NCBI GenBank assembly: GCA_003427395.1
Contig: BFEA01000417.1
Location: 1,076,776 to 1,129,642, forward strand
Direction of reading: 5' to 3'
DNA: 52,867 nt
Source: Chara braunii
Lineage: Eukaryota; Streptophyta; Charophyceae; Charales; Characeae
In this document: piece after piece, positions 1 through 8,995 of the stretch
Layout: each line of letters starts with the position of its first letter
Position numbering within the stretch: position 1 is the first letter of the stretch
Notes under the pieces: model-generated
Database searches by the model: none
What the model was told of the DNA's origin: nothing
The model's input: the letters and a program-made list of their open reading frames with translations, nothing else
Position numbers and translations under genes: made by a program

Positions 1-560
1 GGGGGGGGAGGAGGAGAAGGACAACCTGGGCTGGGTCACACTATTTACCGCAAAACATCCAGAGAAGCCCTGCCTTGCTGGCAGGGCACGATCTTAGACA
101 GAAACAAAACAAGAGAGAAAAGAAAACAACAGATTTGGACCCAATTGCAGTCAGACATTCTTGAAAGTTCTTGTGTTAGTATGATGGTGTTTCCAGAGCA
201 CGTGGCAGATGAAGAGAAACAAAAGAAGGTGAAAAAAAGAGAAAGAAGAGAAACAAAAGAAGGGGAAAAAAAGAGATGAGAAACAAACGAAGGGGAAAAA
301 AAGAGGAGAGAAACAAAAGAAGGGGAAAAAAGAGAAAGATTTGGATGTGATAGCGGTCTGATACATTCTGGAAAGTCCTAGTGTGAGTATGCCCTGAGAG
401 ATAGAGTTTCCAAGCACGTGGAAAACAGCCTGCCTCACTGGCAGGGCACAAGGAAGCAAAAAAAAAATAATAATAATAAATAAATAAATAAATAAATTTG
501 GCCGTAATAGTGGGAAGATAGATTCTCAAACGTACTAGTGTGAGTATGCCACCTCAGCAA
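1..560. repeat. Purine-rich tandem repeat inside duplicated segments
   Basis: Bases about 211-335 hold four imperfect copies of a roughly 28-bp purine-rich unit (GAGAAACAAAAGAAGGGGAA). Around it are diverged direct copies of a longer segment: a GCCCTGCC/GGCAGGGC stem-loop (67-88; a diverged copy at about 429-449), then ATTTGG, an ACATTCT stretch and a CTAGTGTGAGTATGCC end (near 160-185, 350-395 and 500-550). The CTAGTGTGAG end recurs elsewhere in the window (see 15370-15475). No coding signal is visible; open frames here are low-complexity Phe/Ser or Lys/Glu runs. Confidence 0.6.
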
Positions 561-2036
561 GGGCCTTCCGAGACGTCATGGATCTCGACTTAGTTTTTCC
601 TTTTTTTTGGTTTTTTCACTTAGTCGTTTTTCGTGCCATCTCCTGGCCCGGGGTACAACACTTCTGTTTAAAGGTAGACTGGCACCGGTACCTCCCTCAA
701 CGAAAGCAACAACGTGCACTGTAGAATGCCGGCTTGGGAAGATGCGATCTTGGGTTTGATAATTTAGCTTCGGTTGGAGTAGTGGTTTAAACGGCAAGTA
801 CACGGCCCCCGCCTTGCAGAAAGTTTTTGTCGCCACAAGCAAAACTCGGAGAGGCCGCGCGGCATGGTGCGCCGTTGAAAAAAAAAATCAGCAGCCTCCG
901 AAGTGGTGCGGGTTTCGTGCTGACACCCGTGGGCCAATGTGTGGTGTACTGGTGGCTTTAAGGGGAGAGAGAGAAAAAGCCGGATATGATTGACTAATTT
1001 GCACTCTCATTTGCGACTCTCTATTTGCAGTTGTCCCTTTTTCTTCATTTGCACTTTTAAGAGCTACGCAGTCCAAAATAAGCTCTGCTGCAGACCTTCC
1101 TAACCTTCGTGCGGCAGCAGACAAAGGCACCGAAGCGGCTTCCCTAAACTGCTGAGAGCTTGTCCTTCCCTCAGGGCAGGGTCAGCCGTCTCGCCTGGCG
1201 AGCTGACTGCTGCAACAGGTAGATCAGCAGCTCCCAACCACACAAGTAGAGGGACAACTCCAGAAATATTTTTCACATCTTCCAAACGTCCTGGCTTTCG
1301 CTATTTTCCAACTTAAAACTGCCTACTGGATCCCGAAGACCGTCTTTTTTTTTTTTTTTTTAATCAAAACCCTACCAGTGTTAGTGTTGCTGGTAAGAGC
1401 AAACACCACTAACACCAGTGTAGAGACTCCATCTATTGGTGGGGAGCGTCACCTGCTGGAAACCAGGTCCAGCGTCCCATTTACATAGCCTTTGTCTCTT
1501 TATAAAATCCCCAAGACCGTCCTGCCTTTCGTTATTTTCCAAACTTTGAGATCACTAAAACTCTCAGATGTAGCGAAAAAAGAATCCGCAACCTGCACTG
1601 CATTCTTTCTGGCGTTGCGCAAACTTAGGTTTGTGCTACAGAGACTTACTTTGAGGATTTCCCTCAATGGATATCCATCCAGGCTCAACAGCCAAAACGA
1701 AAAGTTTTTGTTTCCTACTGCAGCTGTGCTTGTGTTGGGAGAAGAAAGTCATGTCAAGCACAGCATTATCTGCTGCTCAAACTACTTTCCCAGAACCAGA
1801 GAGACGGGAGCCCCTTCTTATTTTCCAAGAATTTATTGTGGGTCCAATGACACAGTGGCAAAGCCGTGCCATCCAACCTGATAGTGCTCTAGAGATGATG
1901 GCAGTGGCACAAATGTTTTCCTAACTGGGACGAAATTTGTGGGCCACGAAGCCAGATTAATCACTACGGAAGATGCCGGATTCTTAATTTGAGTTAGCAA
2001 CAATCTCAAACTCAAGTCTGCGGAGCTCGAACCTTA
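561..2036. other. Gene-free stretch with dispersed repeat pieces
   Basis: No convincing gene. Visible items are fragments of the GTACTGGTGG/TTAAACCACC repeat family near 667-810 and 940-960, an imperfect inverted repeat at about 1373-1425 (CCAGTGTTAGTG against CACTAACACCAG), and a copy of the TTGGTGGGGAGC repeat family at about 1434-1482. Open frames of 60-130 codons are not conserved-looking and are interpreted as chance. Confidence 0.4.
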
Positions 2037-2445
2037 ACTCAGTTTCGATTCTATGGATCCACTAACACCCAAGGTTGGATGGATAACATGGAACCCAGAA
2101 CCCATACTCCTTACTTAGACCACAAGTACAGCGCCCATGCAAAAACTTTAGAGGCCAAAATGAGTCATTCCTAAGAGGTAGGGGGCTGGCCCCTGGGCGC
2201 GCCTGGGGGCGAGCGGAATTGTTTTCTTGTCCCAAATGTCAGGGTTGGCACTGGTGCCCCACAGGACAAAAAAAATTCTGCCTGCCTCCAGGCCCGCCCT
2301 GGGGCGAGTTCCAAAACTTTAGGAACGACTCATTTTGGCCTCAAAAGTTTGCCTGCGCAGTGTACTTGTGGTTTGCCTCAGTTTCTACTCTATGGATCGC
2401 TAACACCCAAGGTTCGATGAATAACACGGAACCCGGAACCCATAA
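2037..2445. mobile_element. Inverted-repeat element flanked by ~65-bp direct repeats
   Basis: An inverted repeat has arms at 2120-2174 and 2320-2372: the left arm contains GAGGCCAAAATGAGTC and the right arm GACTCATTTTGGCCTC, ending in a CCACAAGTAC/GTACTTGTGG pair. Outside these arms is a direct repeat of about 65 bp (2037-2106 and 2377-2445) containing TCTATGGATC and CTAACACCCAAGGTT. The inner 145 bp is GC-rich. This could be a small fold-back element within a duplicated target, or a composite of two repeat copies. No transposase is encoded. Confidence 0.55.
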
Positions 2446-5213
2446 ACTGCAAAAGCCTCGCCGTTTTAAATTCTACCATGGGATTTTCGCTCACATTTAC
2501 ATGCTGCGCGATCTTGCACACTAGCAAGTTGTCTAAACAACGCAGAGGACACAAACTAGTGAAAAAAGAAAATAACGCACGCCACAGTGCCAACTTTGAC
2601 GAGGGACAAACCTTGGTCCCTTCCTCGAGCAAATGTGCACAAAAGCGGGCCACGTGCCAAAGTCGGACAGTATGTTATGTCCAGCCTTGTTCAAGGACTT
2701 GAATCGCAGTGTCGGGCTTGTTTACGCGATGTGAATTAGGGCCGCCTCACTGCAGCACTCACAAAAGTGTAGAGCTGTGGGTGAGTTCTCCCCACTTTCC
2801 AGAAGGCCTGAAAACTCACCAGAGTCGCCAAGTTCTATTTTTTGGCCGCACCACTCACCACAACAAGTAACTCACCAAAGAACGGACAAACGAGTTTCCG
2901 GGAAGTGCTTTCAAGCGCGCGCTCACTCCAACAGGAAATACCTTCTTTCCTGTACCTGGCCCGACTTGCAACCAGACCGGTTTCCCGTAGCTGGCCCAAC
3001 TTTCAACCAGACCGCCAGTATGGACCGATGATCCCAAGCTCACCACTTTGGTGGGACACCAAAAGGACCTACCCAAAAACACTTTTTGCGGGCAGAGAGA
3101 ACACGGGTGGGGTGCTCACCGAAACCAAATCTTCATACCACAGATTGAGAATTCTGACACTCGAACCAATTGATGAGTGGCGAGCCGAGGCCCTTATTCG
3201 GACATTTTTTTTTTGCATGACACTTCAGGCTAGACATTCTTGCTGGTTTTTAATCCTTGTACCTTTACAAACTTCTGGAAAGATGGCGGTTATTATCCAC
3301 CACGCGGACAATAACATAACAAAACTAAACTGAGTCTGTGTACATTCATGAGCCTGTCTGGCTGCTTGTCGTATGTCTGTCTGTCTGCCTGTCTCTCTGT
3401 CGGTGTCGTTAAATAAGGCCATGCTCACACCTGGACATTCCACGGTGTATCTGACATGAACTGCAGCTATATTCGGTTGAAAAGCTCATAACAGGAACAT
3501 GGGAACTACATCAAACAGAACAGCCTGACACAAACAAACGATTCCATTTCGGATAAAGAAAGTCTGTCGCTGACCGGTCATCCTTGAAGCTCGAAAAAAA
3601 AAAGAACATAATGTCAGCCATTCCAGTTTCCAAAGTATTACTTCCGTATGCGTCTAGTACGAAACTCGGTGAAGAAAGATGTCAGGCACCAAGGGATGTA
3701 GGTTTCTTTCTCCAAGGGCCTTATCGCAAATCTCGACAGGGGATAAATGGCAAGTGTATCTTCCCATTAAAATTGTCCAAATTCTCATTCCGCGATTTCC
3801 CAAAAGCCTCCCTGTTTCGGAAATGTTTAAACTTTAAAGTTTAAACCCACATGTCATAATAAATGGTCCACAGGGATAACTGCCAATGTACAAAACACCA
3901 ACCCTTGAGCTTATGGAGCCAATCAGATGAGAACCAATCTCTTTGGTCGTTTGTTCGTCTGTCAGACGACACCACGAGATTATGTATCATTCTACACAAT
4001 GTAGAAAAACAGACACACCACGAGATTACGTTTCATTCTCGGCATAATAGCAAAGATACCACCACAGGGAACTAGCTTTCCCCCAGACAAAAGCACTGTT
4101 TCCTGGGAAGGACAACAGGGCCTCGGTCCCCTACCTGGGCTACACTCTCACACCAGGACTTCGCCGGATGTATCTGACTGCAACTATGTTCAGAGCTCGT
4201 TCGAAAGGATCCTACAACTATGTTCAGTGCCCGTTCAAAAGAATCCTACAGTGAGCATGGCCTTACGTACCAAGGCTGTTCATTCCCAGGGCCATCAGTG
4301 AATCCTACAATGAATCTCTCAGATGAAGGGCACTAAGGGCAGGACAAACAGGACCCCGATAAGTGGGGCTTTCACCCAGAGACAATGATCGCCCAAATCC
4401 TACTGGTGACGCGTGTCATAATGGCTAGCTCGTAATACATATCACTGCAGATAAAATACTGCTCAGGGCTTAGCAGCTCTTTCAAGGGGTAATATCAGGC
4501 TTTGAGAGATTCAATCGCTTCACAATCAGCACATAATCTGTTCACCATCAACTCTTTTTTTTTTTTTTTTTTAACCCGTCTGTGTGACGATCAATTCATA
4601 ATTGTGCATAATATACCATCTTTTCTTGTTGTTGTTTGTCTTCTTTGCATGTTGGTGTGTTTGTTTTTTAGGTCGAGATAACACAAAAAAAAAAAGGCAG
4701 ATCATGCCGATACAGACTTAAGAAATTATAACACCACATCCTGCAGATTTGCCGTGATGGGAATGCCAGAATATAATGGCTCATCAGAGACAGAAAACCA
4801 TGACCGAAAGTTTATTTCTCCATAAATATGAATATAGTAATATACTGCACACAAGAAACGCGTTTTGAAAAACACGCACTCCGTTCCCTCTTTGTCATTG
4901 CCGTTTCAGAAATGGGTCAGACTATTTTGTTTGTCTATTTTATTATATTTAAGAGGTGAAAACCTTGTAGAAATTACTTGTGTCAAACTGCCACAGTAAA
5001 GAATGCATATCATAGAAAAAACGGCGGTTATGAAGGGGGGTAAAAACGTAATAAGAACAACCAAACAATTTTTGACCAACCACTTGTTGGTCACACCTCA
5101 AAACTCCTCTTCGCTTCTTTTTTTGAGACAATGTACATATTTGACGATATATATAAATATATACACATTATATTGTATATACATACATATATGTTGTCAA
5201 ACTATAAACTAAA
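2446..5213. other. Intergenic, small repeats only
   Basis: No gene recognised. Noted: a GTCT/TGCC-rich microsatellite at about 3352-3402; a perfect 22-bp palindrome at 3825-3846 (GTTTAAACTTT and its mirror complement); a direct repeat of CACCACGAGATTA at about 3969 and 4016; a tandem duplication with a 38-bp period at about 4178-4250 around CAACTATGTTCAG; poly-T at 4554-4572; AT-rich microsatellite-like DNA at 5133-5195. Confidence 0.4.
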
Positions 5214-5570
5214 AGAGCGCACTTTGGGATACAAAAGGCAAAAGTTAAAAATAAAAATAAAACACAAGACAATCATGAAGGGCACACTGAAACCATTCAT
5301 TTCTCTCATTCTTCTTCTACCTCCCCCTTCACCGTGCCTCTCACGTACAAGGCTCGCCATGTTGATGAAGTTGAGCACGAGCTGCCCCCATCCCCATGTG
5401 CCATAACAGCCCACTTGTACCCTGTGAGAAAGAGGCAGAGTGAAGGGGGAGGGGATAAACACAGGCAGGAGAAATGGAGAGCAGACAAACAAAGAACGAT
5501 AAAGGGAAAGTAAGGGAAAGCATGGAGTATGGAGTGAAGATGAAGGCAAAAGAGGATAAGAAAAGGCTCA
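5214..5570. repeat. Direct repeat copy A (pair with 7265-7595)
   Basis: About 350 bp similar, in the same orientation, to 7265-7595. Shared blocks include GAGCGCAC near the left end, CACTGAAACCATTCAT, GTGCCTCTCAC, AAGGCTCGCCA, GGGGGAGGGG and the GAAAGTGAGGGAAAG-like right part. The two copies bracket about 1.7 kb holding the Josephin/RING relic and the hammerhead array. The arrangement resembles long direct terminal repeats or a segmental duplication; no primer-binding site or terminal TG..CA could be confirmed. Confidence 0.65.
5345..5421 (-). other. Exon-like core of repeat copy A
   Basis: Read on the minus strand, a pyrimidine tract ending TTTCTCACAG precedes this 77-base segment, and GTGAGAG follows it, so it has a good 3' and 5' splice-site arrangement. 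The peptide begins YKWAVMAHGDGGSSCS. The same signals surround 7383-7464, but that copy carries 5 extra bases. It lies downstream of the RING-like segment on the same strand and could be its next exon. Splicing is inference from consensus only. Confidence 0.35.
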
Positions 5571-5579
5571 AGAATGAGT

Positions 5580-5770
5580 CTGTCCTTGACGACCGAGAGG
5601 ACATACATTGTAAGGATGAGGGCTCAGTGCACCAATTGCCACGACAGCTGGCATTGAGCATGCCCACCATACACCCCCGACAAATGGCATGTCGATTGCA
5701 GGCCAAAATGAAGGAAGAACGGTCACCACAAAAGGCCATGCATTCAGCATAGCACCCATCGCTGCAAAAT
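5580..5770 (-). pseudogene. RING-finger-like Cys/His cluster, degenerate
   Basis: The minus-strand frame reads CPFC, then CMAFCGDRSSFILACNRH followed by AICRGCM, a run NASCRGNWC and finally LQCMSSR. The order Cys pair, Cys-x2-His-x2-Cys-x2-Cys and a late Cys-x2 position matches a C3HC4 RING, a zinc-binding fold of ubiquitin ligases. The first pair has three residues between the cysteines, and the last expected Cys is Ser, so zinc binding is doubtful. It lies directly downstream of the Josephin-like segment in another frame, which suggests either an intron or decay between them. No start or stop could be fixed. Confidence 0.4.
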
Positions 5771-5885
5771 GGACATAGTGTCCGGATGCGGCGGGTGCCT
5801 GCAGTCAGGAACGGTGGAACAGTCCTCTGCACACATGGATGCAGAAACCATGTCATTGTAGTGATTGTGACAGAGACGATGGCGG

Positions 5886-6420
5886 CTACAGCTGTGTAAT
5901 GGTGTTTGTGGCTGTGCAAAGGAGAAGGTCGCAGAGTGTTGGTACATTGTCTTGCTGCAGCACGGGGCCAGAGGAATCATCTTCGACATAAAAGAGATTG
6001 CGGACGGTTTGTTGTGGCAAGGAAACAGCATCATTTTGTAAGAAATCAGTGACATCAGTCATGGCATGGACCATAGTACCATTGTCCCACAGCTCCCAGT
6101 GGTCAGAGACATGTACAATGGCCATGTAATGGCCAGGGCCGTGCACAATGCAGGCAGAGATGTGTGATGGAGGATTAAACCACTCACCTGCTCGAGCATT
6201 GGGTAGTTCAAGTTGACGGTCCCCCATTGCTACTTGTAGGACAGCAATGGTAAAGCCTCCTTCGGTGGTATAATTACAATCCTCTGGCTGTAGTTGGGGA
6301 AGATCAGCATCAAGCTGAAGGGCGATTGCAAGGAAGTCTGATGGTGTATAAAACGGGCGGTGGAGAATGTGAAGACAGATTAGTTGCCGTCAGACCACAG
6401 AGATTGGTGAGGAGGTTCTC
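5886..6420 (-). pseudogene. Josephin-like deubiquitinase domain, frame-broken
   Basis: Read on the minus strand, an open stretch from about 6362 to 5886 gives FYTPSDFLAIALQLD, then a segment GGFTIAVLQVAMGDRQLEL, then ACIVHGPGHYMAIV, SDHWELWDNG and RNLFYVEDD. These correspond in order to the Josephin (ataxin-3 type) cysteine-protease pattern: the FTP..L..IA..LD helix, the G.FSI.VL..AL...L strand region, the catalytic His in a GH[WY] setting and the W..WDN region for the third catalytic residue. A candidate catalytic Cys motif, NLCGLTATN (Cys codon 6397-6399), lies just upstream in a different frame, so the N-terminal part is frameshifted or separated by a splice event. Stops upstream prevent an intact start. 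Josephins cleave ubiquitin chains; here activity is doubtful. Family call by eye from motif order, not by alignment. Confidence 0.55.
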
Positions 6421-6431
6421 CGACTAGTTTG

Positions 6432-6600
6432 TTGGATGCTGGCCAACAATTTGCATATCACCCAGATGGTGTTGGAAGCCCAAACTGTGTTGGGTTGTTT
6501 GCTGGTCAGTCATTTGCAGATCACCCATGCGGTCTGCACGTGGCGGAGCACAAGTTTGTGGCTCATCCGATCAATGCTGGTCAGCCATATGCAGATCCCC
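6432..6600. repeat. Short imperfect tandem repeat, GCTGGTCAGCCATTTGCAGA type
   Basis: Three diverged copies of a unit built on GCTGGYCARYCATTTGCAGA followed by TCACCC occur at about 6438, 6501 and 6573. On the plus strand the copies keep a common peptide, AGQxFAxHP. It sits between the Josephin relic and the hammerhead array. Too short to call a gene. Confidence 0.5.
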
Positions 6601-6679
6601 TACATATATATATATATATATCATCAAATAGAACTGCCCGGTAAACCGTAGGCAGAGAGGGAGAAGAGGACAACAAACG

Positions 6680-6741
6680 AGGGGCTGTGACAAACTGTTT
6701 CGTCGGAGTTTCACCGACTCATCAGGAGGCTGAACCCTCAC
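6680..6741 (-). ncRNA. Hammerhead ribozyme core, array copy 1
   Basis: On the minus strand the order is CTGATGA (6719-6725), a hairpin GTCGG-TGAAACT-CCGAC (stem II), GAAAC (6697-6701), a very short stem III ACA-GTT-TGT and a GUC cleavage triplet ending at 6689. All core bases of the hammerhead fold are present. Stem I can pair distally (GAGGG upstream with CCCTC downstream), but the bases adjoining the cleavage site do not pair well, so a single copy may cut poorly. Very short stem III is known in Penelope-like-element hammerheads, which work as dimers. Copy 2 has GAAA changed to AAAA and copy 3 has a broken CTGATGA, so those two look inactive. Confidence 0.65.
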
Positions 6742-6997
6742 ATATATATATATATATATATATCGTCAAATAGAACTGCCCGGTAAACCGTAGGCAGAGA
6801 GGGAGAAGAGAACAACAAACGAGGGGCTGTGACAAACTGTTTTGTCGGAGTTTCACCGACTCATCAGGAGGTTGAACCCATATATATCGTCAAACAGAGC
6901 TGCCCAGTAAACTGTAGGCAGAGAGGGAGAAGAGGACAACAAACGAGGGGCTGTGACAAACTGTTTCATCGAAGTTTCACCGACTCATATACAACTG

Positions 6998-7060
6998 CTG
7001 ATGAGTCGATGAAACTCCGACGAAACAGTTTGTCACAGCCCCTCATTTGTTATTTTATTC
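6998..7060 (+). ncRNA. Hammerhead ribozyme core, inverted array copy
   Basis: The plus strand reads CTGATGA (6998-7004), stem II GTCG...CGAC with one mismatch next to the loop, GAAAC (7022-7026), short stem III and GUC (7031-7033), followed by ACAGCCCCTC. The core is complete. It is the only copy in this orientation. Stem I partner sequence upstream is poor because the copy is truncated at the palindrome centre. Confidence 0.55.
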
Positions 7061-7264
7061 GCCCTCTCTGTCTACGGTTTACCAGGCAGTTCTGTTTGGC
7101 GATATAGACAACTGTTGATGGCCGTACATATGCATATAAGATAAGTAACTGGGCCCAGCATTATAGCATCACCTTTGCTAAGCCAACGGACGTCAGTTTT
7201 ACTAAACGAAAAAACAACGACAATAGACTGAGGTATATATATTGTTCACATACCTATGAAGTAA

Positions 7265-7595
7265 ACGAGCGCACTCTGCGAAACAGCGATAAAAATTACA
7301 CAAGGCTAACATGAAGAGCGCACTGAAACCATTCATCTTTATCGTTCTTCTTTTCAACTCCCCCTTTCACTGTGCCTCTCACATAGAAGGCTCGCCACTT
7401 TGATGAAGTTGAGTTGAGCATGAGCTGCTCAAATCCCTGTGTGTCATAATGGCCCACTCATATGCTGTGAGAATGCGGCAGATGAAAGGGGGAGGGGACA
7501 AACACAGAGAAGAGAAGCAAAGAAAGCCAAGGGAAAGTGAGGGAAAGTAACGAATGTATAATGAAGATGAAAGCAAAGAAAAGAATAAGAGAGCC
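7265..7595. repeat. Direct repeat copy B (pair with 5214-5570)
   Basis: Same orientation and block order as copy A: GAGCGCAC, CACTGAAACCATTCAT, GTGCCTCTCAC, AAGGCTCGCCA, GGGGGAGGGG and GTGAGGGAAAGTAA. It ends near a TA tract at 7600. Divergence from copy A is substantial, with several indels, so the duplication is old. Confidence 0.65.
7383..7464 (-). other. Exon-like core of repeat copy B
   Basis: On the minus strand a pyrimidine-rich tract ending TTCTCACAG precedes an 82-base segment beginning YEWAIMTHRDLSSSCS, and GTGAGAG follows. It is homologous to 5345-5421 but has 5 additional bases (a repeated TCAAC), which would shift the frame after SSCST. This argues that at least one copy is not translated, or that the splice sites are fortuitously conserved. 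Confidence 0.3.
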
Positions 7596-8875
7596 TCCAT
7601 ATATATATACATATAAGAATGATCAAGAGAACAGTTTTGGTGTGCTCTTTATGTTTGTCCGGTGTATTTTTATCGTGTGTTTCGCAAATTACGCTCTTTA
7701 ACTTGATAGATATGTGACAATACATATGCATATATATATAATGTCACACAGACATGTCTGGTGCACTGTATGTATGGATATAGTATTAGAGTGTAGATGT
7801 CTCATATCTATAAGACAGACAAACATATCTACTCCCCAAGTTCCATGTCGCGCCACCACATCTTTGTCACAGAATACAGGTGCAGTTTGACAGATCGACT
7901 GGGAGAGTCCAGAAGAGCCTGATAGCCCAACTACCCGAACATGTTCTTGTCATTGCAAGGAAATCTCAGGGCCTTGAACAGATCACAAGAATCAAGTCCT
8001 GGACAGGGGTCGGACCCCAACCTCTGGAGACAGGCTTAAATCAGTGGGAAGTGTGTGCTCAAGGAGGGAGCATACACCCAGGCCAAGGTACGGATCGCCC
8101 AGTTTTTTCCCGTCTTAAAAAAATGAGAATCCGGTTAAATGTGACCTTCCCCCCTCATCTGCTTTTCCTGGATGCGTTCCATGCTAACTTATCCACTAAA
8201 CCGAGTCAATCTCTAAGTTCAATGCACCTGGTCTGCACCTGTCAGCCATCTCCAAGTCCCAGGAGCTTTTTTTTTTTGGCCATTTCTCTATTTATGTGTG
8301 GTTATGAATTGTAGGACAGCGGAAGCAATTGAAAATACGCGGAACAATAACCGCATCCTACGCATCCTCCAATACTGTGGCAGTGAATTGTATTTCTGTC
8401 TTCACAATCAAGTCTTTACTTTTCTTTTTGGACATCAAAAGATGTTCCAACCAACTGCGCAAGCCACCGGGATGTCTCAGATGTTGGCAGAAACTAACGA
8501 TGAAACGTGATGCCTGCTCCGAAATTGTCACAGTGAATTGTACTTCTGACGTGGCAATTCCTTTCCAAACGTCAAAAGATGTTTGAAGGCAAGTGCACGC
8601 TAGGAGTAGGCAGAGTTTGATGAGAAACTATTTTCTCACAGAAGCCATACCCCAGGCCTCTTGAATCAGGGCAATTGCATCTACGGAAATATATTGAACA
8701 CGTCTCCGTTTGCTCCAGCAGGCAGGTATTGTTTTCCTCACAATAGAGCATACGGTCCCCTATTTTTCTCCCCAACTTACACAGCAGTTCTTTGTGTATG
8801 CTGTGAGTGTGTTTGTGACATCCCAAAGGACGAGGAATCAACAGAAATAGCCATGGAGATATGCACGCACACGCA

Positions 8876-8919
<44 letters not shown>

Positions 8920-8995
8920 GGCACAAATACACACATGAAGCTTTCTTTACAAAAAAAAAATGCTGTTTCATCATTTCCTCATTGTTGCTCAGGGG
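7596..8995. other. Intergenic with a diverged direct repeat
   Basis: No gene recognised. An open frame of 144 codons at 7880-8314 on the plus strand has no motif I know. A direct repeat pairs 8378-8452 with 8526-8587 (CAGTGAATTGTA.TTCTG and CATCAAAAGATGTT-like ends). TA-rich tracts lie at 7600-7620 and 7725-7745. Confidence 0.35.
8875..8916. repeat. CA microsatellite
   Basis: Uninterrupted (CA)n of about 35 bases within a CACGCACTCACACA context. The open frames across it on both strands are repeat artefacts. Confidence 0.9.

Larger units (their letters stand above)
6620..7112. repeat. Array of ~120-140 bp units with hammerhead-ribozyme cores at TA tracts
   Basis: Three direct copies (about 6620-6741, 6764-6878, 6886-6990) are followed by one inverted copy (about 6996-7112). 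Each unit runs from ATCGTCAAATAGAACTGCCC through AGGCAGAGAGGGAGAAGAG and GAGGGGCTGTGAC to a GTTTCACCGACTCATCAGG end, and copies 1 and 2 are preceded by (TA)n tracts. The strand complementary to the direct copies carries the hammerhead core described separately. Copies 3 and 4 form a head-to-head palindrome centred near 6993. Length and structure fit a non-autonomous hammerhead-bearing retroelement (retrozyme or Penelope-like terminal repeat); no reverse transcriptase is nearby. Confidence 0.7.

Noticed and set aside
6680-7112. CRISPR-like interpretation of the regular array
   Set aside because: Units are long, adjacent to TA tracts, include an inverted copy, and have no unique spacers; the context is eukaryotic.
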